Shown: piece after piece, positions 25,367-33,570 of the stretch
Layout: each line of letters starts with the position of its first letter
Numbering within the stretch: the stretch's first letter is position 1
Source of the DNA: Pseudomonas marginalis
GTDB taxonomy: Bacteria; Pseudomonadota; Gammaproteobacteria; Pseudomonadales; Pseudomonadaceae
Direction: 5' to 3'
NCBI RefSeq assembly: GCF_900105325.1
Contig: NZ_FNSU01000003.1
Coordinates: 434,001 to 498,000, forward strand
Length of the DNA: 64,000 nucleotides
The notes under the pieces: model-generated
What the model was told of the DNA's origin: nothing
What the model saw: only the letters and a program-made list of their open reading frames with translations
Databases searched by the model: none
Translations under genes and position numbers: made by a program

Positions 25367-26272
25367 ATGATCACATCGTCATCCACGCTGCAAGAGTCGA
25401 GCGCGCGCTCCGGGGTTTCCTGGGGGGCTATCTTTGCCGGGGCCGCTGCGGCGGCTGCGTTATCCCTGATTCTGGTATTGCTGGGCTTCGGCCTGGGTTT
25501 CTCGGCGGTGTCGCCGTGGGCCGACAGCGGCATCAGCGCCAAGGGGCTTGGCATTTCCACGATTGTCTGGCTGGCCTTTACCCAGATCGTCGCCTCGGGC
25601 CTGGGGGGTTACATCGCCGGCCGGTTGCGGGTGAAGTGGGCCAATATGCATGGCGATGAAGTGTACTTTCGCGACACCGCCCATGGTTTCCTGGCCTGGG
25701 CCGTCGCCACGCTGATCACTGCCGTGCTGGTGGTCGGTTCGGTCAGCAGTGTGGTCACCGGCGGCGTGAAAGCCGGTGCCAGCGTGGCAGCCGGTGCGGC
25801 CAGCGGTATCACCCAGGCCGCAGGCAGCGCAGCCAAAGGCGTCAACGGCGGCGATTTTGACTACTACGTCGACAGCCTGTTTCGTGACGATCGCCCGGTT
25901 GCCGTCAGTGATGACGCTGCCCATGGCGTGGTTGCGCGCATTTTTACCCGCACCCTGAGCAACGACGGCCAACTCGCCGCTGAAGACCGTGCCTACCTGG
26001 CCCAGTTGATCAGCCAGCGCACCAACCTCAGCCAGGCCGATGCCGAAGCGCGTATCGACAAAGTCTACGGCGACGCGCGTAAAGCCGTCGAAGACGCCAA
26101 GCTCAAGGCCAAGCAAGCCGCTGAAACGGCCGCCAAAGTCGCCGCTTATACCTCGCTGTGGACCTTTGTCGCCCTGTTGATCGGCGCCTTCTTTGCCAGC
26201 TTCGCTGCAACCTTTGGTGGCCGTCGCCGCGATGCCGTGGTGTACGTCGAAACCGAAACCTACGTTCGTTAA
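25367..26272 (+). CDS. Conserved multi-pass membrane protein, function unknown
   Basis: 301-residue protein. Hydrophobic segments are about residues 18-45 (GAIFAGAAAAAALSLILVLL), 60-85 (IVWLAFTQIVASGLGGYIAG), 105-130 (FLAWAVATLITAVLVVGSV) and 262-285 (LWTFVALLIGAFFASFAATF). The middle is a soluble region with FDYYVDSLFRDDRP and an alanine/lysine-rich helix (VEDAKLKAKQAAETAAKV). It resembles conserved Pseudomonas membrane proteins without a known role. A ribosome site is weak; the ATG at 25367 is chosen because the first membrane helix starts soon after. A 24-residue peptide gene follows by 15 bases. Confidence 0.75.
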   Translation: MITSSSTLQESSARSGVSWGAIFAGAAAAAALSLILVLLGFGLGFSAVSPWADSGISAKGLGISTIVWLAFTQIVASGLGGYIAGRLRVKWANMHGDEVYFRDTAHGFLAWAVATLITAVLVVGSVSSVVTGGVKAGASVAAGAASGITQAAGSAAKGVNGGDFDYYVDSLFRDDRPVAVSDDAAHGVVARIFTRTLSNDGQLAAEDRAYLAQLISQRTNLSQADAEARIDKVYGDARKAVEDAKLKAKQAAETAAKVAAYTSLWTFVALLIGAFFASFAATFGGRRRDAVVYVETETYVR

Positions 26273-26287
26273 TTCAAGGAGAACACC

Positions 26288-26362
26288 ATGCGCTCATTAC
26301 TTCTGTGGTTCCTCGGCGTGCCGATCCCGGTGATCATCCTGATCGCAATTTTCATGCACTGA
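26288..26362 (+). CDS. 24-residue single-helix membrane peptide
   Basis: ATG after a strong AAGGAGAACACC site encodes 24 residues beginning MRSLLLWFLGVPIPVIILIA and ending in FMH. It is almost wholly one hydrophobic helix with an Arg near the start and a Pro-x-Pro kink. It lies 15 bases after the larger membrane protein and is probably in the same transcript. A small subunit or regulator of that protein is plausible but unproven. Confidence 0.65.
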   Translation: MRSLLLWFLGVPIPVIILIAIFMH

Positions 26363-26384
26363 TCCCCGGCCTATCTCGGTCCAT

Positions 26385-26472
26385 TGTGGGAGGGGGCTTG
26401 CTCCCGATAGCGGTGTATCAGTTGATGTTGCTGTCGACTGACACTCCGCTATCGGGCAAGCCCCCTCCCACA
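26385..26472. repeat. REPIN (inverted pair of GTGGGAGGGGGCTTG repeats)
   Basis: Left arm TGTGGGAGGGGGCTTGCTCC, then GATAGCGG; right arm CCGCTATCGGGCAAGCCCCC followed by TCCCACA. The 88-base unit lies between the 24-residue peptide gene and the convergent RpiR gene. This is the intact reference for the repeat that the IS481 element has split at 16008-17375. Confidence 0.85.
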
Positions 26473-26494
26473 TTTGATTTGCGGTGTTTGATAG

Positions 26495-27403
26495 TCAGTC
26501 ATCAAACCCGACCTGCTCGTGAATCTCATCCACCTTCAACTCCAACCGATACGCCACGGCAATAAACAACGCCTGGCACAGGCACAAGGTGGCGCTCAAT
26601 GAGCGGAAGGCAAACGACGAGCCTTCATTCACCAGCAGCACCGCGTTGGCCCGCTTGGCCAGGGGCGACAGGTTGCTGTCGGTGATGATCAGGGTCTTGG
26701 CCTGATGGTGCTGGGCGATCCGCAGGCAGTGCTGGGTCTCTTTGCCGTAGGGCGTGAAGCTGATGGCGATCACCAGGTCATTGGCGCGCACGCTGCGCAT
26801 CTGCTCGCGATAGCTGCCGCCCAAACCGGAAATCAGGTGGATGCGCTTGTTGGTGTGCTGCAGGTTGTAGACCAGATAATCGGCCACCGCGAACGACCGG
26901 CGCACCCCAACCACGTAGATATTGTCGGCGTTGACCACCAGGTCGACGGCCTTGTCGAAGGCCACATCATCCAGTTCCAGCCCCAGGCGCTCGATACCCG
27001 AGAGGGTCGCGTTGACGCACTCGCGGGCCAGGTCGCCGCCGCTGGCTTTCTGCGACTTGTTGGCGATCATGCTGCGGATGCGCTGCTGGTAGTTCTGCAC
27101 CGGTGTGGTCTTGTGGGTGTAGGCCTCGCGAAACAGCGCCTGCATCTCACTGAACCCACTGAAGCCGAAACGCTGGGAAAACCGCACGATCGCCGAGGGG
27201 TGCACTTCGCATTCGCGGGCGATGTCGCTGATGCGGTCGACCATGATCCGGTCGCTCTGCTGGCTCATGTAGCTGGCGATGCGCTTGAGCTGGCGCGGCA
27301 GGCTTTCGTACTCGTCGGTGATCAGCTGCAACAGGCGTTCGGCATTGATCGGAAGGCTGGCGATGGTGTCTTCCAGGGTGGTCTCGGGATCGGTGCGGGA
27401 CAT
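26495..27403 (-). CDS. RpiR-family regulator, probable inositol-catabolism repressor
   Basis: 302-residue RpiR/HexR-type regulator. The N-terminal helix-turn-helix domain is about residues 15-95 (IARECEVHPSAIVRFSQRFG). The C-terminal SIS sugar-phosphate domain starts near residue 140 (VVNADNIYVVGVRRSFAVAD, then AISFTPYGKETQ). It lies next to and originally divergent from iolC, the usual place of the inositol regulator IolR in proteobacteria, and probably senses an inositol-pathway phosphate. Start at 27403 behind AAGGATTG. An ISL3 insertion 66 bases upstream has separated it from the iolC promoter. Confidence 0.87.
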   Translation of the reverse strand: MSRTDPETTLEDTIASLPINAERLLQLITDEYESLPRQLKRIASYMSQQSDRIMVDRISDIARECEVHPSAIVRFSQRFGFSGFSEMQALFREAYTHKTTPVQNYQQRIRSMIANKSQKASGGDLARECVNATLSGIERLGLELDDVAFDKAVDLVVNADNIYVVGVRRSFAVADYLVYNLQHTNKRIHLISGLGGSYREQMRSVRANDLVIAISFTPYGKETQHCLRIAQHHQAKTLIITDSNLSPLAKRANAVLLVNEGSSFAFRSLSATLCLCQALFIAVAYRLELKVDEIHEQVGFDD

Positions 27404-27476
27404 GGGCAATCCTTCTGGCGTGTTCTTCTGATGCGCTGGTGGGTGGCGCAAGTCTACAGGGTAGGCGTAAAAAAAT

Positions 27477-28784
27477 GGTTCATCACGGATTACCGGGAAA
27501 GACGCTCTTGATCTTCATGAAGAAGAATTCGCTATCCCGGTAACCGTACGCCATCCGTTTGATGACCTTTATTCGATTGTTTATTCCTTCCAACTGACCG
27601 GTGTGCATCGGCCAGCGAACCCGACTGACGATGCCCCGCCAATAACCCTTTAGCCGTTTGGCAAACTGGATCAGAGCCGGTATTTCGCTTTCATATGCAT
27701 GGCGCAGCCATTGCTTCCAGGCCGATCTCCAGGTCCAGGCAGTGCTCGGTGTCCAGAGCGTTTTGAGTTCAGCCTTCATCAAATAAACTGTCATCAGCGA
27801 TTGGTTGGCCTCCAATAAATCCTGCAAATGGACCTGTTGTTCCGGCGTTTTCAGGTTCTGTGGGTTACGCAGCAACAGCCATCGTGCCTGCTTGATGACC
27901 TTGCGAGCCGGCTTGTTATGACGCAGCCGATTAGCTTCGTCGACGCGGACCCGATCAATCACCTCTCGGCCATATTTGGCCACCACATGGAAAAGGTCGT
28001 AGACCACTCGCGCTTTCGGGCAATGCTGGCGAACCTCCAGATCAAAAGCAGTATTCATGTCCATCGCCACCGCTTCGATTCGAGCGCAGCCCTCCGGCCC
28101 CAGTTCCTCGAAGAACGGCCTGACTGCCGCTCGGCTACGGCCTTCACCGATCCACAGCACTCGTCGTGTATCGGCATCCAGCACAACGCTGGCGTAACGA
28201 TGACCTTTGAATAACGCGAACTCGTCCATGATCAGGCGTCGTGGTTGCGCCTTCGGCAACTCACTCAACACCGCCTGCAAGGCTCGACGCTCCAGCAACC
28301 GAACAGTGTCCCAATGCAGTCCAAACATCTGGGCCACGTGCAGGGTGGGAAGGCGCTCGCAGGCCTGAATGACCGCCTCGGCCAAGCGGCGCGTCATGCG
28401 GGCATAGCGATCCAGCCAACTGACGGCCTCCATGCGTTTTCCACAGTCGCGGCAGCCAACACGCCTGAGCAAAATGCTGAGGCGCACCGCGCGACCGAGA
28501 ATGGGCAGATCACGAACGGTTCGCTCACAATACTCATGAGTGGTTGAACAAGGTTTTTGGCAGCCGCCGCAGGAAGGGAATCGGGTGGCGTGGGGAATCA
28601 GATCGATCTTTAGAGCGTCACCATCGGGCTTGATCGTGACGACAGAAAAGCCCTCCCAAAAAGGAAGGAAAGTATTAATATCACGCATAAGAACGCCGGT
28701 TTTTTAGATGTGTTTGCTCGCACGAACATCATCAATCAAATCGGCGTTCTTGTTTCTGTGTTTCCCGGGATTCCGTGATGAACC
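27477..28784 (-). mobile_element. ISL3-family insertion sequence with 8-bp target duplication
   Basis: Exact ends can be read. 24-bp terminal repeats GGTTCATCACGGATTACCGG (27477-27500) and its inverse (28761-28784) differ at two positions. The element is flanked by AAAAAAAT at 27469-27476 and 28785-28792, an 8-bp duplication as expected for ISL3. Length is 1308 bases with one transposase. Inside the right end, AAGAACGCCG and CGGCGTTCTT form a long stem that may limit read-in transcription. Confidence 0.93.
27483..28688 (-). CDS. ISL3-family transposase
   Basis: 401-residue transposase. The N-terminal zinc-ribbon has cysteines in FPSCGGCQKPCSTTHEYCER and RVGCRDCGKRM. The DDE core has Asp in LIMDEFALFKGHRYASVVLD and EAVAMDMNTAFD, and a C-terminal Glu in HTGQLEGINNRIKVIKRMAYG. 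The stop codon lies in the left terminal repeat. Frame and length are complete, and with the intact ends and clean duplication this suggests recent insertion. Confidence 0.93.
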   Translation of the reverse strand: MRDINTFLPFWEGFSVVTIKPDGDALKIDLIPHATRFPSCGGCQKPCSTTHEYCERTVRDLPILGRAVRLSILLRRVGCRDCGKRMEAVSWLDRYARMTRRLAEAVIQACERLPTLHVAQMFGLHWDTVRLLERRALQAVLSELPKAQPRRLIMDEFALFKGHRYASVVLDADTRRVLWIGEGRSRAAVRPFFEELGPEGCARIEAVAMDMNTAFDLEVRQHCPKARVVYDLFHVVAKYGREVIDRVRVDEANRLRHNKPARKVIKQARWLLLRNPQNLKTPEQQVHLQDLLEANQSLMTVYLMKAELKTLWTPSTAWTWRSAWKQWLRHAYESEIPALIQFAKRLKGYWRGIVSRVRWPMHTGQLEGINNRIKVIKRMAYGYRDSEFFFMKIKSVFPGNP

Positions 28785-28864
28785 AAAAAAATACCCCGGC
28801 ATCACGGCCCGCGTGGCCTGCTGAAACGATGCACGGCAGCTGGCATGCCCCTATGCTGACGTAT

Positions 28865-28880
28865 TGGAAAAAATATTCCA
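28865..28880. promoter_or_regulatory. Predicted inositol regulator operator (TGGAA-N6-TTCCA)
   Basis: TGGAAAAAATATTCCA is an inverted repeat in an AT-rich block 124 bases before iolC. A further TGGAA at 28894-28898 makes a second inverted arrangement with the TTCCA. The same TGGAA-N6-TTCCA occurs at 37821-37836 ahead of the inositol transporter. GGAA-N6-TTCC is the type of site used by RpiR-family IolR proteins. Confidence 0.6.
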
Positions 28881-29003
28881 CTAAAAATAATTCTGGAATA
28901 AATATTGATTGCCGCCGCCGGACGTTCTAGTCTGCTCCCACCAAGAGCGTTTGCCGTCGCCACGACGGCACAACGCAGGCTGATAAAAATAACAGGAGCC
29001 AGC

Positions 29004-30941
29004 ATGGGCCAGACTCGTTTTGCCAGTGGGCGTCAATTGGATCTGATTTGCCTCGGGCGCCTGGGCGTCGACCTCTACGCACAGCAAGTAGGTGCGCGGC
29101 TTGAGGACGTGTCCAGCTTCGCCAAATACCTCGGCGGTTCCTCCGCCAATATCGCGTTCGGCACTGCCCGGCTGGGGCTCAAGTCGGCGATGTTGAGCCG
29201 GGTGGGGGACGACCATATGGGCCGTTTCCTGGTGGAATCCCTGGCCCGCGAAGGCTGCGATGTCAGCGGCATCAAGGTCGACCCGGAACGCCTCACCGCC
29301 ATGGTGCTGCTGGGCCTCAAGGACCGCGAAACCTTCCCGCTGGTGTTCTACCGCGAAAACTGCGCCGACATGGCCCTGCGCGCCGAAGACGTCAACGAAG
29401 CCTTTATTGCCTCGAGCAAAGCCTTGTTGATCACCGGCACGCATTTCTCCACCGACGGCGTGTACAAGGCCAGCATCCAGGCCCTGGACTATGCGGCCAA
29501 GCACAACGTCAAGCGCGTGCTGGATATCGACTACCGCCCCGTGTTGTGGGGCCTGGCGGGCAAGGCCGATGGCGAAACCCGGTTTGTCGCCGACCAGAAC
29601 GTCAGCCAGCATGTGCAGAAAATCCTGCCGCGTTTCGACCTGATCGTCGGCACCGAAGAAGAGTTTTTGATTGCCGGCGGCAGCGAAGATCTGCTCACCG
29701 CCTTGCGCACCGTGCGTGAACTGACCCCGGCGACCCTGGTGGTCAAGCTCGGCCCGCAAGGCTGCACGGTGATCCACGGTGCAATCCCGGCGCGCCTGGA
29801 AGAGGGCGCCATCTACCCTGGCGTGCGGGTTGAAGTGCTTAACGTGCTGGGCGCCGGCGATGCCTTTATGTCGGGCTTCCTCAGCGGCTGGATCAATGAC
29901 GCCAGCGATGAGCGTTGCAGCCAGTTGGCCAATGCCTGCGGTGGTCTCGTGGTCTCGCGCCACGCCTGTGCGCCGGCCATGCCGACCCCGGCCGAACTGG
30001 ATTACCTGTTCAACAGCCCGGTGCCGATCACCCGGCCTGACCAGGACGCGACCCTGCAACGCCTGCACCGCGTCACCGTGCCGCGCAAGGCCTGGAAGCA
30101 GCTGTTCATCTTTGCCTTCGATCACCGCTGGCAACTGGTGGAACTGGCGCAACGCGGCGGCCAGGACCTGACCCGGATCAGCGAGATCAAGCAGCTGTTT
30201 ATCCAGGCCATCGAACGCGTGGAGAAAAAGCTCGCCGAGCAGGGCGTCGAGGCCGATGTGGGCCTGTTGGCCGACCAGCGCTTCGGCCAGGACGCGCTCA
30301 ATGCCGCCAGCGGTCGCGGCTGGTGGATCGCGCGTCCGGTGGAGGTGCAGAACTCGCGGCCCCTGGCGTTCGAACATGGCCGCTCGATCGGCAGCAACCT
30401 GATTGCCTGGCCCCAGGAACAGATCATCAAGTGCCTGGTGCAATACCACCCCGACGACGAGCCCATGTTGCGCCTGGAACAGGAAGCGCAGCTCAAGGCG
30501 GTGTACGAGGCGTCGGTGACCAGCGGCCATGAGCTGCTGCTGGAAGTCATCCCGCCCAAGGATCATCCGTCCACTTACCCGGACGTGCTCTATCGCAGCC
30601 TCAAGCGCCTGTACAACCTGGGTATCTACCCGGCGTGGTGGAAAATCGAGGCACAGTCGGCCGAGGACTGGACAAAGCTCGACGAACTGATCCAGGAACG
30701 CGACCCGTACTGCCGTGGCGTGGTGTTGCTGGGCCTGAACGCCTCGGCCGAATGCCTGTCCGCCGGCTTCCAGCAAGCCAGCCAGAGCAGCACCTGCCGT
30801 GGGTTTGCCGTGGGCCGCACGATTTTCCAGGAGCCGAGCCGTTTGTGGATGGCGGGGGAGATCGATGATGAGACGTTGATCCAGCAGGTCCAGGCGACCT
30901 TTGAGCAGTTGATCAACGCCTGGCGCAGTGCCCGAGGCTGA
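29004..30941 (+). CDS. iolC: IolC, 5-dehydro-2-deoxygluconokinase fused to a DUF2090 domain
   Basis: 645-residue two-domain protein. The N-terminal PfkB-family kinase (residues 1-330) phosphorylates 2-deoxy-5-keto-gluconate; motifs are YLGGSSANIAFGTARLG and the catalytic VLNVLGAGDAFMSGFLSGW. The C-terminal half (about 345-645, KQLFIFAFDHRWQLVELAQR onward) is DUF2090, an aldolase-like TIM barrel. The fusion is common in Proteobacteria and may join the kinase to the next step; no separate iolJ is seen here. ATG at 29004 follows CAGGAGCC; an in-frame upstream extension is rejected. First gene of iolC-E-B-I-D-G. Confidence 0.93.
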   Translation: MGQTRFASGRQLDLICLGRLGVDLYAQQVGARLEDVSSFAKYLGGSSANIAFGTARLGLKSAMLSRVGDDHMGRFLVESLAREGCDVSGIKVDPERLTAMVLLGLKDRETFPLVFYRENCADMALRAEDVNEAFIASSKALLITGTHFSTDGVYKASIQALDYAAKHNVKRVLDIDYRPVLWGLAGKADGETRFVADQNVSQHVQKILPRFDLIVGTEEEFLIAGGSEDLLTALRTVRELTPATLVVKLGPQGCTVIHGAIPARLEEGAIYPGVRVEVLNVLGAGDAFMSGFLSGWINDASDERCSQLANACGGLVVSRHACAPAMPTPAELDYLFNSPVPITRPDQDATLQRLHRVTVPRKAWKQLFIFAFDHRWQLVELAQRGGQDLTRISEIKQLFIQAIERVEKKLAEQGVEADVGLLADQRFGQDALNAASGRGWWIARPVEVQNSRPLAFEHGRSIGSNLIAWPQEQIIKCLVQYHPDDEPMLRLEQEAQLKAVYEASVTSGHELLLEVIPPKDHPSTYPDVLYRSLKRLYNLGIYPAWWKIEAQSAEDWTKLDELIQERDPYCRGVVLLGLNASAECLSAGFQQASQSSTCRGFAVGRTIFQEPSRLWMAGEIDDETLIQQVQATFEQLINAWRSARG

Positions 30942-30971
30942 ACCAAGTTCTTAATTTGAAATGCAATCCAA

Positions 30972-30998
30972 TGTGGGAGGGGCTTGCCCCCTCCCACA
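30972..30998. repeat. REP hairpin inside the iol operon
   Basis: TGTGGGAGGGG-CTTG-CCCCCTCCCACA forms a near-perfect stem of 11 pairs between iolC and iolE (gap of 101 bases). There is no T-tract, so it is more likely an RNA-processing or stability element than a terminator. Confidence 0.75.
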
Positions 30999-31042
30999 GA
31001 AAGCAGATCTCAGTGATACCAGAAAATAATAAAGGTGCAGCC

Positions 31043-31936
31043 ATGCCCGCAATCCGAATTGGCATCAACCCGATCTCCTGGAGCAACGACGACCTTCCGG
31101 CCCTCGGCGGTGAAACCCCGCTGAGCACCGCCCTGAGCGAAGGCAAGGAAATCGGCTACGAAGGTTTCGAGCTCAACGGCAAATTCCCCAAGGACGCAAA
31201 GGGCGTCGGCGACGTCCTGCGCCCCTATGACCTGGCGCTGGTCTCCGGCTGGTACTCCAGTCGCCTGGCCCGTCGCTCGGTGGCCGAAGAAATCGAAGCC
31301 ATCGCCGGCCACGTCGAACTGCTGAAACAAAACGGCGCCAAGGTGCTGGTGTACGGCGAGGTGGCCGATTCGATCCAGGGCTCGCGCATTCGCCTGATCG
31401 AGCGTCCTCGGTTTCAGAGTGAACAGGCCTGGCAGGACTACGCCGACAAACTCACGGAGCTGGCGCGTTTCACCCTGTCCCAGGGCGTGCGCCTGGCGTA
31501 CCACCATCATATGGGCGCGTATGTCGAATCGCCTGAAGACATCGATCAGTTGATGGGCCGTACCGGGCCGGAAGTCGGCCTGCTGTTCGATTCGGGCCAC
31601 TGCTATATGGGCGGCGGCGAACCCATCGAGGTGTTGCGCAAGCATATCGACCGCGTCTGCCACGTGCATTTCAAGGACGTGCGCAAAGCCGTGGTGCAAC
31701 TGGCGCGCAACCAGATGTGGAGCTTCCCCGATTGCATCGTCAACGGCACCTTCACCGTGCCCGGGGATGGCGATATCGATTTTGCCGAGTTGCTCGATGT
31801 GCTGATGGCCGCGAAATACGCGGGCTGGCTGGTGGTAGAAGCCGAGCAGGATCCGGCCGTGGCGCCCAGCTACGTCTATGCGAAAAAGGGCTATGACACA
31901 TTGCGTGCGCTTCTCGATGAGAGGACCCAACCATGA
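31043..31936 (+). CDS. iolE: IolE, myo-inosose-2 dehydratase
   Basis: 297-residue TIM-barrel enzyme that dehydrates 2-keto-myo-inositol to 3D-(3,5/4)-trihydroxycyclohexane-1,2-dione. It opens IRIGINPISWSNDDLPALGG, a clear IolE signature, with metal-binding residues in LAYHHHMGAYVESPEDID, LLFDSGHCYMGGG and VCHVHFKDVR. ATG at 31043 after AAAGGTGCAGCC. Overlaps iolB by four bases (coupled translation). Confidence 0.95.
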   Translation: MPAIRIGINPISWSNDDLPALGGETPLSTALSEGKEIGYEGFELNGKFPKDAKGVGDVLRPYDLALVSGWYSSRLARRSVAEEIEAIAGHVELLKQNGAKVLVYGEVADSIQGSRIRLIERPRFQSEQAWQDYADKLTELARFTLSQGVRLAYHHHMGAYVESPEDIDQLMGRTGPEVGLLFDSGHCYMGGGEPIEVLRKHIDRVCHVHFKDVRKAVVQLARNQMWSFPDCIVNGTFTVPGDGDIDFAELLDVLMAAKYAGWLVVEAEQDPAVAPSYVYAKKGYDTLRALLDERTQP

Positions 31937-32721
31937 GCTTGCTGGTAAAGAGCAGTAAACGCGGACAAACCATGGTCGCCCTGGAAGAGGGCCGCCTGGA
32001 ATACGTAGGCTTTGCCGCCTACCGCCTGAGCCTTGGCGAAACATTGCCGGTGACTGCCGGCGATCAGGAGCTGTGCCTGGTGCTGCTCAGCGGTCGGGTC
32101 AATATCGAAGGCGAGGGCTTCAACTGGCAGAACCTCGGTGATCGCCAGTCGGTGTTCGAGGACAAATCGCCGTTCGCCGCCTATCTGCCGCCGGGTACCG
32201 ATGCCCAGGTCACGGCGTTGAGCGACGTGCAGATTGCCGTGTGCGCCGCACCGGGTGCTCCGGGTTTCGAGCCACGCCTGATCCGTCCTGAACAGTGCAA
32301 GCGCAGCGTACGCGGCAAAGGCGCCAATACCCGCTACGTGTGCGACATCCTGCCGGACACCGACCCGGCCCATTCGCTGCTGGTGGTGGAAGTGCGCACG
32401 CCGTCCGGGCATTCGTCGAGCTACCCGCCGCACAAGCACGACACCGACGACCTGCCGCACCAGAGCTTTCTTGAAGAGACCTACTACCACCAGATCAACC
32501 CGCCCCAGGGCTTCGTGTTCCAACGGGTGTACACCGACGACCGCAGCATTGACCAGGCCATGGCCGTGGAAAACAGTGATCTGGTGGTGGTGCCCAAGGG
32601 CTATCACCCGGTCAGCGTGCCGTATGGCTACGAGTCTTACTACCTGAACGTGATGGCGGGCCCCAAGCGCGCCTGGCATTTCCACAACGACCCGCAGCAC
32701 AGCTGGCTGCTGGACCTTTAA
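31933..32721 (+). CDS. iolB: IolB, 5-deoxy-glucuronate isomerase
   Basis: 262-residue cupin enzyme that isomerises 5-deoxy-D-glucuronate to 2-deoxy-5-keto-gluconate. Diagnostic stretches are SSYPPHKHDTDDLPHQSFLE, ETYYHQINPPQGFVFQRVYT and MAGPKRAWHFHNDPQHSWL, containing the metal-binding His and Glu. The start overlaps the iolE stop. 23 bases separate it from iolI. Confidence 0.95.
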   Translation: MSLLVKSSKRGQTMVALEEGRLEYVGFAAYRLSLGETLPVTAGDQELCLVLLSGRVNIEGEGFNWQNLGDRQSVFEDKSPFAAYLPPGTDAQVTALSDVQIAVCAAPGAPGFEPRLIRPEQCKRSVRGKGANTRYVCDILPDTDPAHSLLVVEVRTPSGHSSSYPPHKHDTDDLPHQSFLEETYYHQINPPQGFVFQRVYTDDRSIDQAMAVENSDLVVVPKGYHPVSVPYGYESYYLNVMAGPKRAWHFHNDPQHSWLLDL

Positions 32722-32744
32722 ACGGTGTTGGACGGAGAACAACA

Positions 32745-33560
32745 ATGAAGTCGCCTCTACGCTTTGCCCTCAACCGTATGGTCGCGCCCAACCTGTCCCT
32801 GCCGGATTTCATCCAGCTGGCCGTGGCCTTGAAATGCGATGCCATCGAGATTCGCAACGACCTCAAGGATCGCCAGATCGAATACGGCACCCCGGCCGGC
32901 CGCGTGCGCGAATTGTGCGCGGCCCAGGGCATCACGGTGCTGTCGATCAACGCGCTGTACCCCTTTGATGTGTGGAATGACGAGCGCCGCGCCCAGGCGA
33001 TAGCGCTCGCCACCTATGCCCGCGAATGTGGTGCGCAAGGCTTGGTGATGTGCCCGTTCAATGAACCCGGCGACACCCGCAACGAAGCCCAGCGCGCCGC
33101 CGGTTTGCGCACCGCGTTGAGCCAACTGGCGCCGATCCTGCGCGAGTACGGGATTCTCGGGTTTATCGAGCCCCTGGGCTTTGAAGAATGTGCCATGCGC
33201 CGCAAGCGCGTGGCGGTGGATGCGATCCAGTCCATCGGCGGCCTGGATGTATTCCGCCTGGTGCACGACACCTTCCACCACCACCTGGCCAGCGAGCATG
33301 AGTTCTTCCCGGAACTGACCGGGCTGGTGCATATCTCCGGCGTGGAAGATGCCGAGGCGCCGCTCAATTCGATCCGCGACGGCCACCGCGTGCTGGTGGG
33401 CGAGGGCGATATCCTCGGCAATACCGCGCAGATCGACACCTTGCTCAGCAGCGGTTACAGCGGCTACCTGTCGTTCGAACCGTTTGCGACAAGCGTGCAC
33501 GAGCTGGCGGATATCCAGCAGGCCTTGGGGGCAAGCATCGCCCACCTGCAGAAACGATAA
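32745..33560 (+). CDS. iolI: IolI-like TIM-barrel sugar isomerase
   Basis: 271-residue xylose-isomerase-like TIM barrel. Metal-site residues are visible in GFIEPLGFEECAMR, FRLVHDTFHHHLASEH, and VHISGVED. In the iol pathway IolI interconverts 2-keto- and 1-keto-inositol (inosose isomerase), which helps use D-chiro-inositol. It is named by fold and by its place between iolB and iolD; a related hydroxypyruvate-isomerase-like role is possible. ATG follows GGAGAACAAC. Confidence 0.85.
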   Translation: MKSPLRFALNRMVAPNLSLPDFIQLAVALKCDAIEIRNDLKDRQIEYGTPAGRVRELCAAQGITVLSINALYPFDVWNDERRAQAIALATYARECGAQGLVMCPFNEPGDTRNEAQRAAGLRTALSQLAPILREYGILGFIEPLGFEECAMRRKRVAVDAIQSIGGLDVFRLVHDTFHHHLASEHEFFPELTGLVHISGVEDAEAPLNSIRDGHRVLVGEGDILGNTAQIDTLLSSGYSGYLSFEPFATSVHELADIQQALGASIAHLQKR

Positions 33561-33570
33561 GGGGCGCGAC

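Noticed and set aside
33349..33570. Longer iolD start inside iolI
   Set aside because: The extension is read through the iolI coding frame and is not similar to IolD; the ATG at 33571 starts the conserved N-terminus.
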